Positions 44,592-53,599 of a stretch of DNA of 64,000 nt are shown here, in pieces (the stretch's first letter is position 1; every line of letters begins with the position of its first letter). The notes beneath the pieces are model-generated. The model saw only the letters and a list, made by a program, of their open reading frames with translations. It was not told the origin of the DNA and searched no databases. The position numbers were made by a program, and so were the translations under genes. Origin of the DNA: Streptomyces sulfonofaciens (GTDB taxonomy: Bacteria; Actinomycetota; Actinomycetes; Streptomycetales; Streptomycetaceae); contig NZ_BNCD01000005.1 in the NCBI RefSeq assembly GCF_014656295.1, positions 248,001-312,000 of the forward strand, given 5' to 3'.

Positions 44592-47102
44592 ATGCCTGTG
44601 GGTGACCCCTTCACTGCGCGAGGCGAGGGCGTCTTGCGACCGCAAGCGCGTGCGCGTCCCGAGGCCGGACTCACGGTCGACGCGCACGGCGTCATCACCG
44701 ACTGGAGCGCGGAGGCGGAGCGGCTCTTCGGCTACGCGCCCTCCGACGTGCTCGGACGCGCCGCCGCCGCGCTCCTGGCCCACCCGTCGGACGCGCTGCG
44801 CCCGGCTGGGCCCGACGGGTGGGGGCCGGACCGCGAGACGGTGGAGGACGCAGCCGCGCCCCTGCGCGTGCGGTGCAGGGACGGGCACTGGGAGGCGTGC
44901 TCCCTGCGGATCCGCCCGACCCTGAACGGACCCGGCGCGGGCGCACGGTGGTCCGTGACCCTGACCCCGGTGGTGCGGGCCGGGCGCGAGCTGGACGGAG
45001 CGGTTCTCGAAGCCCTCTTCACCCAGTCGCCCATCGGGCTGTGCCTCTTCGACGACGACCTGCGGCTGCGCCGCTACAACAGCGCCGCCGAGGGTATGAA
45101 GGGCATCTTCACCCCCCGCTCCCTCGGCCGGCGGGCGCGCGACGTGTGGGCGGCCTCCAACGCCGACGAGCTGGAGGAGCTGCTGACCAAGGTCCGCGAC
45201 ACCGGGGTCCCGCTGCTCGGCTTCGACAAGCACGGCTATCCGCCGGGCGACCCGGACCACGAGCACTACTTCGCCACGTCCGCCTTCCGCCTGGAGGACT
45301 CCTCGGGGCGCGTGGGGGTGGCCGTCACGGGCGTGGACATCACGGCGCGGCGCAGGGCCGAGCAGCGCTTCGCCCTGCTGGCCGAGGCGAGCGGGCGGAT
45401 CGGTACCACCCTGGACGTCGTGCGCACCGCCCAGGAGCTGACCGAGGTGGTCGTGCCCGGCTTCTGCGACGCCGCGGTCGTGGACATGCTGGACCCGGTG
45501 CTGCGCGGCGACGAGCCGGACGCGGACGCGGCGCGCGCCTCGCTCCGCCGTGCGGGCGTGACCGTCAACCAGGCGCTCGGCGTCGAGGTCGGCGACCCGC
45601 ACCTCGACCTCGGCACCACCTCCTCGATCCCGCCCTCCGACGCCCGCTGCCTGGCCACCATGGATCCCGTGCTGCGCCGCGTCGTGGAGCCGGACTCCTC
45701 GGGGCTCGGCCTGAGCGGTGACCTCGGCACCGGCAACGGGCTGTTCGGGCTGATCGTCCCGCTGCGCGCCCGCGGCTCGACGCTCGGCCTTGCCACGTTC
45801 TACCGGTTCGGCACCCCCCGCACCTTCGAGGAGGGCGACTTCGTCACCGCGCGCGAGGTGACCTCCCGCGCCGCGGTCTGCATCGACAACGCCCGCCGGT
45901 ACACGCGGGAACACGTCGTCGCCCGGGCGCTGCGCCGGCAGCTCCTGCCGTCCCGCTTCCCCCCGCAGGGCGCCATGGAGATCGCGCACAGCGTCGTCAC
46001 CGAGGGCACCAGCGGCGACTGGTTCGACGCCATCCCGCTGCCCGGCGCCCGGCTCGCCCTCGTCGTGGGCACCGTCGTCGGCAGCGGTGTCTACGCCGCC
46101 GCCGCGATGGGTCGCCTGCGCGCCGCCATCCACACGCTCGCCGAGCTCGACCTCGGTCCCGACGAGGTCCTCGCCCGGGTCGACGACCTGGTCACGCACA
46201 TCACCGAGGAGAGGGGCGAGGTGCTGGGCGTCAGGCCTCGCCCCGCCCCCGGCTCCGTCGCCGGCGCGACCTGCGCCTACATCGTGTACGACCCGGTCAC
46301 CGGCCATCTGAGCGTGGCAAGCGCCGGCCACCCGGTGCCGCTGATCACCTACCCGGACGGCACCGTGGAACCGGCCGACCTGCCCTCCGGGGTGGCCCTG
46401 GGCACCGGGGACAGCCCGTTCGGCACGGCGGACATGGGCCTGCCGCCGCACAGCGGCATCGCGCTCTACACGCCCGGCCTCCTCGCCGGTGCCGGTGCCG
46501 GTGCCGGTATCGAGGACGAGGGGACGACGGCGGGGCTGGAGGAACTGAAGGAGCGCCTCGTGGCGAGCCGCGACGATCCGGTGGAGGACGCCTGCCGCGC
46601 CACCGCCGACGCGCTGCTGCACCGGGGGTCGCGGCACGACGCCGTCCTGCTGCTGGCCCGCACCCATGTGTTCGACGAGGACCAGGTCGTCACCTGGGAC
46701 CTGCCGAGCGATCCGGCGGTGGTCGCCACGGTCCGGGCGCTCGTCGAGCGGCAGCTTTCCGCCTGGAGCCTGGACGGCAAGGTGTTCCCGACCCAGCTCG
46801 TGGCCAGTGAGCTGGTCACCAACGCCATCCGCCACGCGGAGGGCCCGATCAAGCTGCGCCTGCTCCGCGACCAGATGCTGACCTGCGAGGTCGCCGACGG
46901 CAGCGCCGCCGCACCGCGGATGCGGCACGCCCGCGCCGGCGACGAGGACGGCCGCGGCCTGTTCCTGACGGCACAGGTCACCCAGCGGTGGGGGACCCGC
47001 TACCTGGAGACCGGGAAGATCATCTGGGCCGAGCAGCCCCTCGACGCCGAGTCCGGGCTCGGGGACCTGGGCGCGAGCGGCCTCGCGGACCTGGACGTGT
47101 GA
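44592..47102 (+). CDS. PAS-GAF-PP2C-HATPase protein with degraded PP2C metal ligands
   Basis: The product is 836 residues: PAS-like (about 25-110), a second PAS (about 135-250), GAF (about 265-430), SpoIIE/PP2C (about 445-690) and a RsbW-like HATPase (about 705-815, with ASELVTNAIRHA). In the PP2C part the first SGDWFD is kept, but GDV-GHG has become GTVVGSG (Thr at residue 494), YTDG has become YTPG (Pro at 628), and the RDD motif has become RHD (His at 682). The paralog at 57109 keeps all of these acids. It is likely a pseudophosphatase that still has an anti-sigma-type kinase domain. I chose the ATG at 44592 over the adjacent TTG; AGAGGG precedes it. Confidence 0.87.
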   Translation: MPVGDPFTARGEGVLRPQARARPEAGLTVDAHGVITDWSAEAERLFGYAPSDVLGRAAAALLAHPSDALRPAGPDGWGPDRETVEDAAAPLRVRCRDGHWEACSLRIRPTLNGPGAGARWSVTLTPVVRAGRELDGAVLEALFTQSPIGLCLFDDDLRLRRYNSAAEGMKGIFTPRSLGRRARDVWAASNADELEELLTKVRDTGVPLLGFDKHGYPPGDPDHEHYFATSAFRLEDSSGRVGVAVTGVDITARRRAEQRFALLAEASGRIGTTLDVVRTAQELTEVVVPGFCDAAVVDMLDPVLRGDEPDADAARASLRRAGVTVNQALGVEVGDPHLDLGTTSSIPPSDARCLATMDPVLRRVVEPDSSGLGLSGDLGTGNGLFGLIVPLRARGSTLGLATFYRFGTPRTFEEGDFVTAREVTSRAAVCIDNARRYTREHVVARALRRQLLPSRFPPQGAMEIAHSVVTEGTSGDWFDAIPLPGARLALVVGTVVGSGVYAAAAMGRLRAAIHTLAELDLGPDEVLARVDDLVTHITEERGEVLGVRPRPAPGSVAGATCAYIVYDPVTGHLSVASAGHPVPLITYPDGTVEPADLPSGVALGTGDSPFGTADMGLPPHSGIALYTPGLLAGAGAGAGIEDEGTTAGLEELKERLVASRDDPVEDACRATADALLHRGSRHDAVLLLARTHVFDEDQVVTWDLPSDPAVVATVRALVERQLSAWSLDGKVFPTQLVASELVTNAIRHAEGPIKLRLLRDQMLTCEVADGSAAAPRMRHARAGDEDGRGLFLTAQVTQRWGTRYLETGKIIWAEQPLDAESGLGDLGASGLADLDV

Positions 47103-47543
47103 CGTTCACTCCGGCCAGGCGGAGTTCTCGCTGACCTCGACGAAGCCGAGGTGCCGGTGCGCGCGCCCGGTCCGCACCGTCCAGCTCGAACCGCTGGACC
47201 TGGCTGCGGTGGGCCGGTACGAGGCCCGCTCCGCCCCGGCCCGAAGCCGTCGGCGACCCGGAGCATGCGCGGTCGTATGCGAACGGTGACGCCTGGTCGG
47301 ACCGGTACCGCTGAAGCGGGCGGCGGACGCGGAGGCGTGTCGGGCCACCGTTTCCCCAGCGGCGGCCCACCGGCCGTCGCCCGGGACACGGACCGAAGGG
47401 CGGCCCACCGCGTTCTGCCCGGGTCGAGGAACGGGCTCCGGGTGTGAACGCGCCGGTCGTCAGAACGCCTTGGCGGCCGCGGCGTCGGCGAAGGAGAGTC
47501 CCGTCCCCGTTGCCACGCTGAGCATCAGATAGGCGGCGGCGCG
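47103..47543. other. Degenerate region with possible gene tails
   Basis: No intact gene is evident in 441 bp. A minus frame ending at 47106 has a protein-like tail (HRHLGFVEVSENSAWPE), and another minus frame ending at 47460 reads TGTGLSFADAAAAKAF. Both lack plausible starts and full domains. I read this as decayed coding DNA. Confidence 0.4.
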
Positions 47544-47843
47544 GTGCACAGCCTGCGTGTGGCTCGGGGACTCCTCGGCCGTCAGTTCGCCGCCATCGCC
47601 GCCGTCATCGCGTTCTCCTCCATCCTCAGTTGGCTCCTGGCGAAGGCGGTCGACCTGAGCGTGGGGTTCCGCGCCGAGGAGGAGTACGCCAGCGTGCCCG
47701 GAGCGGAACAGGAGCGCGCGTACGACTTCCGGACCTCTGAACGCCTCGGGGCACTCGTCTCCGGCAGACCGGTCAGCAGCGATGACGAACTCGTCCGGCG
47801 GATCGCCGCGTTGCTGAGGACCCGCAGGGGCCCGGGTGAGTGA
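47544..47843 (+). pseudogene. C-terminal relic of an ammonium transporter (Amt-like)
   Basis: The frame encodes one membrane helix (FAAIAAVIAFSSILSWLLAK), then AVDLSVGFRAEEEY and ERAYDF. This matches the last transmembrane helix and conserved cytoplasmic tail of Amt proteins, where G-F/L-R is followed by an acidic stretch and AYD. About 350 N-terminal residues, including the other ten helices, are missing. The GTG that opens the frame has no convincing ribosome binding site. It is best read as a truncated pseudogene. Confidence 0.6.
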
Positions 47844-48000
47844 CCCCGCCGGTGCGGGGATCTTCCCGGTCACCGGCCGCCCGGCTGTCGCTCCCGTGTG
47901 GGAGGCGGCCGAATCTCACCCTTCATCAGGACGCCTCCACCGCAGGGGCCTGGTCGGGCAGTTCGCCGACCCCGTCGTCCTGCCCGACCATGGCCGGATC

Positions 48001-48037
48001 TTGACAGCCGCACCTGGGGATGGTGGTTTAGACCACA
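48001..48037 (+). promoter_or_regulatory. Promoter with DasR-type (dre) operator before GH84 gene
   Basis: TTGACA at 48001-48006 is followed by GTGGTTTAGACCAC (48023-48036), one base from a perfect palindrome and close to the DasR consensus core TGGTCTAGACCA. It lies about 45 bp before the GTG start, in a position suited to repression released by GlcN-6-P. Confidence 0.75.
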
Positions 48038-48080
48038 CACCATTCGTCTTCGTGTGGTGGCCAACTTCCGTGGAGGTGCC

Positions 48081-50099
48081 GTGCCCCGCAGGTTCCGAAG
48101 TCGCCCGTCCCGTCTCCCCGTTCTCGGTGCCGCCGTCCTGAGCCTCGGCCTGCTCGCGGCGGCGCCCGCCGGAGCCGTCGTCCCGATCGCGCCGGCCGCG
48201 GACCGGACGGCGGCGTCCGGTGCCGCCGCGCCGGACGCGCTGCCGGTCGTCACCCCCACACCGCAGCACATGGCGCCCGCGGGCCGGGCCCTGCGCGTGC
48301 CGGACCGGGTGCGGCTGGTGGTCGGCGACGGCGTCGACGACCCGAGCGTCGACACCGTCAGGAAGGCGCTGGCCTCCGCCGGGGCCCGGCACGTCGAGCA
48401 GGTGGCCATCGGCGCCGCCGCGGCCGGTGCGCCCCGGCCCGGGCTGACCGTGGTGGTCGGTGCCCTCGCGGACCCGAAGGTGGCCGCGGCCCTGCGCGCC
48501 GCGGGCGGCACGGTGCCGGGGGACCGGGTCGCGGAGGGCTACTCGCTCGCCTCCACCGCATCCGGCTCCGGCGGCACCGTCGTGCTCGCCGGCAACGACG
48601 GGGACGGCACCTACTACGCCACCCAGACGCTGCGGCAACTGGTCACCGGGAAGCACACCATCGCCGCGGTGACGGTCACCGACTACCCGAGCATGCCGCT
48701 GCGCGGCAGCATCGAGGGCTTCTACGGCGCGCCCTGGTCCCACACGGACCGGCTGGACCAGCTCGCCTTCTACGGCGACGTGAAGGCCAACACCTACATC
48801 TACACGCCGAAGGACGACACCTACCTGCGGGAGAACTGGCGCGACGCCTATCCCGCGGAGAAACTGGCCGATCTGCACGAGCTGATCGACCAGGCCACCG
48901 CCCACCACGTCGACTTCACGTACGCCGTCTCGCCCGGCCTGTCCATCTGCTACAGCGACCAGGACGACGTGGCCGCCCTGGAGAAGAAGCTCGGCAGCAT
49001 CTACGACCAGGGCGCCCGCAGCTTCTACGTGGCGCTGGACGACATCAGCTACACCAAGTGGAACTGCGCGGGCGACCAGGCGAAGTACGGCGACCCGGGC
49101 CGGGGCAGCGCGGGGCAGGCGCAGGCCGACCTGCTGAACGCGGTGCAGCACGACTTCATCGACACCCACTCCGGCGCCCGGCCGCTCCAGATGGTGCCCA
49201 CGGAGTACTCCGACACCGCCGACTCCGCCTACAAGTCGGTGCTGCGCGAACAACTGGACCCCAAGGTGGTCGTGCAGTGGACCGGCACGGACGTGGTGCC
49301 GCCGTCGATCAGCCTGGCCGACGCCCGGGCCGCCTCCGACGTCTGGGGCCGCAAGGTGTTCCTGTGGGACAACTACCCGGTCAACGACTACGGGCAGACC
49401 ACGGGGCGGCTGCTGATGGCGCCCTACGACAAGCGTGAGGCGGGGCTGCACACCGAGCTGAGCGGCATCGTCCTCAACCCGATGAACCAGGCCGCGGCGA
49501 GCAAGGTCGCGCTCTTCGGCGGGGCGTCCTTCGCCTGGAACGACGACGCCTACGACCCGCAGCGCACCTGGCGCGCGGCCGCCGGGTACCTGGCCGGCGG
49601 CGACCGGGCCACCACCGGGGCCCTGCTCGCCTTCTTCGACACCGAGCACCTCGCACCGACGTTCGGCGACGAGAACTGGCAGCCGCAGGCGCCGGTGCTC
49701 GCGGCGAAGCTGGACGCCTTCAGGGCCGACTGGACCAGCGGTTCCCGCAGCCGGCAGGAGGCCGCGCTGCGCACCCTCCGCCCCTATGCCGAGTTGCTCG
49801 CAGGCGCCCCCGAGCGGATCCGCGCCGGTGTGCACGACACGGCGTTCCTGACGGAGACGGCACCCTGGCTGGACGCCCTCGACCTGTGGGGCGACGCGCT
49901 CACCAGCACGCTGGACGGGCTGGAGGCAACGCTGCACGGCGGCAGCGGGCAGGCCGACTTCGACAGGGCAGCCGACCTGGCGGGCCGGGCCGCCGCGATC
50001 ACCACGATTCCCGGCACCACCCGGCCGCAGGGCCCGGTCAAGGTGGCCGACGGGGTGCTGGACACCTTCATCGAGGGCGCGCCGGCACTCGGCGCGTGA
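48081..50099 (+). CDS. Secreted GH84-type beta-N-acetylglucosaminidase
   Basis: The product is 672 residues. A signal peptide (Arg-rich start, LGAAVLSLGLLAAAPAGA) is followed by an N-terminal GH84N-like alpha/beta domain (about 50-200) and the catalytic barrel: GSIEGFYGAPWSH, then the Asp-Asp pair at residues 320-321 in YVALDDISY, as in NagJ/O-GlcNAcase enzymes. Further on are VQWTGTDVV and FLWDNYPVND, both family hallmarks. It should release terminal GlcNAc from glycans or chitin fragments outside the cell. The GTG at 48081 follows GGAGGTGCC. A DasR-like site upstream links it to the amino-sugar regulon. Tandem hairpins follow the stop. Confidence 0.9.
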   Translation: MPRRFRSRPSRLPVLGAAVLSLGLLAAAPAGAVVPIAPAADRTAASGAAAPDALPVVTPTPQHMAPAGRALRVPDRVRLVVGDGVDDPSVDTVRKALASAGARHVEQVAIGAAAAGAPRPGLTVVVGALADPKVAAALRAAGGTVPGDRVAEGYSLASTASGSGGTVVLAGNDGDGTYYATQTLRQLVTGKHTIAAVTVTDYPSMPLRGSIEGFYGAPWSHTDRLDQLAFYGDVKANTYIYTPKDDTYLRENWRDAYPAEKLADLHELIDQATAHHVDFTYAVSPGLSICYSDQDDVAALEKKLGSIYDQGARSFYVALDDISYTKWNCAGDQAKYGDPGRGSAGQAQADLLNAVQHDFIDTHSGARPLQMVPTEYSDTADSAYKSVLREQLDPKVVVQWTGTDVVPPSISLADARAASDVWGRKVFLWDNYPVNDYGQTTGRLLMAPYDKREAGLHTELSGIVLNPMNQAAASKVALFGGASFAWNDDAYDPQRTWRAAAGYLAGGDRATTGALLAFFDTEHLAPTFGDENWQPQAPVLAAKLDAFRADWTSGSRSRQEAALRTLRPYAELLAGAPERIRAGVHDTAFLTETAPWLDALDLWGDALTSTLDGLEATLHGGSGQADFDRAADLAGRAAAITTIPGTTRPQGPVKVADGVLDTFIEGAPALGA

Positions 50100-50104
50100 A
50101 CGGT

Positions 50105-50154
50105 GGCGCCCGGCCGCACGGCCGGGCGCCGCACCCGGGGCGCTCGCCCCGGGT
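50105..50154 (+). terminator. Tandem hairpin terminators after GH84 gene
   Basis: The first hairpin has 11-bp arms (50105-50115, 50120-50130) with a 4-nt loop. The second has 9-bp arms (50133-50141, 50146-50154) with a 4-nt loop. Both are perfect and start 5 bp after the stop. Confidence 0.8.
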
Positions 50155-50475
50155 CCGACGGACACCCGCCCCCGGCAGCGGCCGGGGCATCCGCCCCGGC
50201 ACGGCAGGACCGCGCCCCGTCCCCTCACCCCGGGTTGCGCGGGTCACGCCGGGACACCCCGGGGTGCCCGGGTCACGCCAGGTCGCGCAGGTCACATCCG
50301 GTCGTACGGGAATCCGCCCATGAGCGGCATCACACCGGCCGTACGCCGCCGCTGCGCGGGGGCCGGACGCGCCGACGCGGGCGGTCGGCGCGGGCGCGGG
50401 GCCGTGCCGGCCGGGGAGGCCGGTCGCGGTCCCGCGCGGCGGTGGTCCTCGGGCCGGGCCGCCCGGCGCCCGGTG
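50155..50475. other. Convergent spacer
   Basis: These 321 bp contain repeated GGGTCACGCC segments (near 50237 and 50269) and GC-rich inverted bits such as GGGACACCCCGGGGTGCCC, which may terminate the GntR gene. No coding frame looks real. Confidence 0.4.
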
Positions 50476-51177
50476 TCAGGTTCCGGCGCCTTCCAGCTCG
50501 TCCTCGTGCGCGTCGGGGGCGCCGCCCCCCGGGGTCGCCTCCAGCTCCCGGATGACGCTGTCGAGGTGGACGCGGATCGCGGCCTCGGCGGCCGGCGCGT
50601 CGCCCAAGACGATGGCCTCGATGATCGCCAGGTGCTGCGGCAGCGACTGCGAGGGGCGGCCGGGACGCAGGGCCAGCCGGAACTGGTAGCGCACCATCTG
50701 CCCCTTCAACCGCTCCAGCAGCCCGTCCGCCACCTTCTGGCCGCTCATCTCGGCGATGGCGGCGTGCAACTGGCGGTTGAGGACGGAGTAGGAGCTGAGG
50801 TCGCCCTGCGCGACGGACGCGCGCATGCGGTCGCCGATCCCGGCGAGCTCCGCGCGCTCCTCGGCGGAGGCCAGCTCGGCCGCCCGGCGCGCGCACAGGC
50901 CCTCCAGCACGGCCCGGCACTCGGTGATCTGGATCGCCTCCTCGACGGAGATCACCCGCACCCGGGCGCCGCGCCGCGGCACCAGCTCCACCAGGCCCTC
51001 CGCGGCGAGGTCCTGGAGCGCCTCCCGGACGGAGCTTCGGGTGACCGAGAGCGTGTCGGACAACTCCTGCTCGACGAGCCGCTGCCCGGGCACCATGTCC
51101 CCCGAGGAGAGTGCCTGGCGAATCGCCGTGCTGACCACGCGCCGCCCCGCCTGACCGGTGACCCGGTTGTCCGCCAC
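50476..51177 (-). CDS. GntR-family regulator, FadR/FCD subfamily
   Basis: The product is 233 residues. The N-terminal winged helix (about 10-75) has LVEQELSDTLSVTRSSVREAL, typical of GntR recognition helices. The C-terminal FCD helical domain includes RQLHAAIAEMSG and QHLAIIEAI, with His residues likely to bind a metal and a carboxylate ligand. FCD regulators often sense organic acids. It is divergent from the pyrone-dicarboxylate operon, with a TnGT-N2-ACnA palindrome in the shared control region, so it probably represses that operon. The GTG at 51177 is the first plausible start. Confidence 0.9.
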   Translation of the reverse strand: MADNRVTGQAGRRVVSTAIRQALSSGDMVPGQRLVEQELSDTLSVTRSSVREALQDLAAEGLVELVPRRGARVRVISVEEAIQITECRAVLEGLCARRAAELASAEERAELAGIGDRMRASVAQGDLSSYSVLNRQLHAAIAEMSGQKVADGLLERLKGQMVRYQFRLALRPGRPSQSLPQHLAIIEAIVLGDAPAAEAAIRVHLDSVIRELEATPGGGAPDAHEDELEGAGT

Positions 51178-51271
51178 CCCTAGCCGCCTTCCTCGCTGCG
51201 CCGCTCGACTCGGGGGAGTTTATCGTCCCGGCCGCCAGGCTGACGATAACGACACCTTTTTCGTCGAACTT

Positions 51272-51283
51272 ATTGTCAACAAT
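51272..51283. promoter_or_regulatory. GntR/FCD operator candidate
   Basis: ATTGTCAACAAT (arms ATTGT/ACAAT) fits the TnGT-N-ACnA pattern of FCD-type GntR operators. It lies in an AT-richer strip of the divergent region, 47 bp before the operon start. GTCAAC and GTTGAC half-site variants flank it. Confidence 0.6.
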
Positions 51284-51329
51284 CTGGTCAACGGTTACGT
51301 TGACGCAGACATCCGACGGAGGGAGAGCA

Positions 51330-52553
51330 ATGGCGCGGCCCACCACGACCCCGGAGCCCCCACCGGGGGACGCCGGCCCACGTCCGCGGGTGCACGGCGG
51401 CCAGGTCGCCGTCTCCTGCTGGTTCATGCGCGGCGGCACCTCGCGGGGGCCGTTCTTCCGCGCCGCCGACCTGCCGGGTGACCGCGCCGCACGCGACGCC
51501 GTGCTGCTGGCGGCCATGGGCTCGCCCGACCCCCGCCAGATCGACGGCCTGGGCGGCGCGAACCCGCTGACCAGCAAGGCCGGCATCGTCGACCGCAGCA
51601 CCCGCGACGGCATCGACCTGGAGTTCCTCTTCGCCCAGCTCCAGCCGGACAGCGACGTCGTGGACACCACGCCCAACTGCGGCAACATGCTCGCGGCCGT
51701 GGTGCCCTTCGCGGTGGAGTCCGGCCTCCTGGTGCCGGTGTCCGACACCACCACCGCCCGGGTGCTCACGCTCAACACCGGACTGACCGCCGAGATCACC
51801 ATCCGCACCCCCGAGGGCGAGTACGGCCGGTACGTCGACTACGCCGGTCAGACGCGGATCGACGGCGTCCCGGGCAGCGCGGCACCGGTCAGCATCGGCT
51901 TCCTCGACACCGAGGGCTCGGTGTGCGCCTCCCTGCTGCCCACCGGGCACGTACGCGACCGCGTCGAGCCGGCGGGCGTCGGCCCCATCGACGTGACCTG
52001 CATCGACAACGGCATGCCGCTGGTGATCGTCGAGGCCGCCGCGCTGGGCCGCACGGGCCACGAGTCCGCCGCCGCGCTCAACGGGGACACCGAGCTGAAG
52101 ACCCGTCTGGAGAGCCTGCGCCTGGTGTGCGGCGAGCTGATGGGCCTCGGTGACGTACGGGCGAAGAACTACCCCAAGATGACCCTGGTGTCCCGGGCGG
52201 CCCACGGCGGCGCGATCAACACACGCAGCTTCATCCCGCACGTCTGCCACGAGTCGATCGGCGTGCTCGCGGCCGTCACCGCGGCCACGGCCTGTGTGCT
52301 CGACGGCACGGTGGCCCATGACCTGGCGGACCTGCCGGGCGGCGACAGGACCGACGTCGCGCTCTCCGTGGAACACCCGGCGGGCGAGTTCACCGTCGAG
52401 CTGGGCCTCGATCCGGCCGGCGGCCGGCGGGTCACCAGGTCGGCCCTGCTGCGCACCGCACGGCTGATCATGGCGGGCGACGTCCTGGTCCCCCCGCACG
52501 CATGGCGCCCCGGCGCCCCGTCGGCCACCGCACCCGAGGAGCACCGTCGATGA
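51330..52553 (+). CDS. galD: 4-Oxalomesaconate tautomerase (GalD/PrpF family)
   Basis: The product is 407 residues, PrpF-family isomerase fold. Signatures are CWFMRGGTSRGPFF, GGANPLTSKAGIV, and TPNCGNMLAAVVPFA with the cysteine conserved in GalD/PrpF. In the gallate/protocatechuate 4,5-cleavage pathway GalD interconverts the keto and enol forms of 4-oxalomesaconate. PrpF-type aconitate isomerase is the alternative, but the three following genes all belong to the 4,5-cleavage pathway. GGAGGGAGAG precedes the ATG. The stop overlaps the next start (ATGA). It is the first gene of a five-gene operon. Confidence 0.85.
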   Translation: MARPTTTPEPPPGDAGPRPRVHGGQVAVSCWFMRGGTSRGPFFRAADLPGDRAARDAVLLAAMGSPDPRQIDGLGGANPLTSKAGIVDRSTRDGIDLEFLFAQLQPDSDVVDTTPNCGNMLAAVVPFAVESGLLVPVSDTTTARVLTLNTGLTAEITIRTPEGEYGRYVDYAGQTRIDGVPGSAAPVSIGFLDTEGSVCASLLPTGHVRDRVEPAGVGPIDVTCIDNGMPLVIVEAAALGRTGHESAAALNGDTELKTRLESLRLVCGELMGLGDVRAKNYPKMTLVSRAAHGGAINTRSFIPHVCHESIGVLAAVTAATACVLDGTVAHDLADLPGGDRTDVALSVEHPAGEFTVELGLDPAGGRRVTRSALLRTARLIMAGDVLVPPHAWRPGAPSATAPEEHRR

Positions 52554-53575
52554 TCATCGACATTCACGGCCACTACACCACGGCACCGCCGGCGCTGGGC
52601 GCCTGGCGCGAGCGGCAGATCGCCTCCCTCGCGGACCCTGCCGCCGCGCCCGACCCCGCCGACCTGCGTATCGGCGACGACGAGTTGCGGCAGAGCATCG
52701 AGGACAACCAGCTCCGCCTGATGGACGAGCGCGGCATCGACCTCACCGTCTTCTCGCCGCGCGCCTCCTTCATGGCCCACCACATAGGGGACTTCACGAC
52801 CTCCGCGCAGTGGGCGGCCCTGTGCAACGACCTCTGCCACCGGGTCAGCACGCTGTACCCGGAGCGCTTCGCGCCCGCCGCGATGCTGCCGCAGTCCCCG
52901 GGCGTCGACCCGGCCACCTGCATCCCGGAGCTGGTGCGGTGCGTCGAGGAGCTGGGCGCGGTCGCGGTCAACCTGAACCCCGACCCGTCCGGCGGCCACT
53001 GGACGGCCCCGCCGCTGACCGACCGCTCCTGGTACCCGCTGTACGAGAAGCTCGTCGAGTACGACATACCGGCGATGGTGCACGTCAGCACCAGTGACAA
53101 CCACGCGTTCCACACCACGGGGGCGCACTACCTCAACGCCGACACCACGGCCTTCATGCAGCTCGTCCAAGGCGACCTGTTCGCGGACTTCCCGACCCTG
53201 CGCCTCGTCATCCCGCACGGCGGCGGTGCCGTCCCCTACCACTGGGGCAGGTTCCGCGGCCTGGCCATGGCCCTGGGCAGGAAGCCGCTGGAGGAGCACG
53301 TGCTCGGCAACGTCTTCTTCGACACCTGCGTCTACCACCAGCCCGGCATCGACCTGCTGCTCGACGTCATCCCGCACCGCAACATCCTCTTCGCCTCGGA
53401 GATGATCGGCGCCGTCCGGAGCGTCGACCCGGACACCGGCCACCACTTCGACGACACCCGCAGGTACCTGGCCGCCGCCGGCCTCGCCCCCGACGACCTC
53501 GCGGGCATCCAGGAACAGCACGCCCGCCTCGTCTACCCCCGGCTCGACGCCCTGCTGACCCGCCAGGGCCGCTGA
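52550..53575 (+). CDS. ligJ: 4-Oxalomesaconate hydratase (LigJ-like amidohydrolase)
   Basis: The product is 341 residues. It starts MIIDIHGHYTT with the HxH metal motif, and has LMDERGIDLTVFSPRASFMAHH, VHVSTSD, LVIPHGGGAVPYHWGRFRG and a C-terminal FASEMIGAVRSVDPDTG. This pattern is characteristic of LigJ-type 4-oxalomesaconate hydratases in the amidohydrolase (amidohydro-rel/cog2159) superfamily. It adds water to 4-oxalomesaconate to give 4-carboxy-4-hydroxy-2-oxoadipate. It is translationally coupled to galD. Confidence 0.88.
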   Translation: MIIDIHGHYTTAPPALGAWRERQIASLADPAAAPDPADLRIGDDELRQSIEDNQLRLMDERGIDLTVFSPRASFMAHHIGDFTTSAQWAALCNDLCHRVSTLYPERFAPAAMLPQSPGVDPATCIPELVRCVEELGAVAVNLNPDPSGGHWTAPPLTDRSWYPLYEKLVEYDIPAMVHVSTSDNHAFHTTGAHYLNADTTAFMQLVQGDLFADFPTLRLVIPHGGGAVPYHWGRFRGLAMALGRKPLEEHVLGNVFFDTCVYHQPGIDLLLDVIPHRNILFASEMIGAVRSVDPDTGHHFDDTRRYLAAAGLAPDDLAGIQEQHARLVYPRLDALLTRQGR

Positions 53576-53599
53576 CCCGCGCAGAAGGAACGGATACCC

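Noticed and set aside
47460..47873. A 137-codon minus-strand frame over the Amt relic
   Set aside because: Most of it is antisense to the Amt-like tail and lacks any domain; only its last 25 codons look protein-like, so it is reported as relic sequence.
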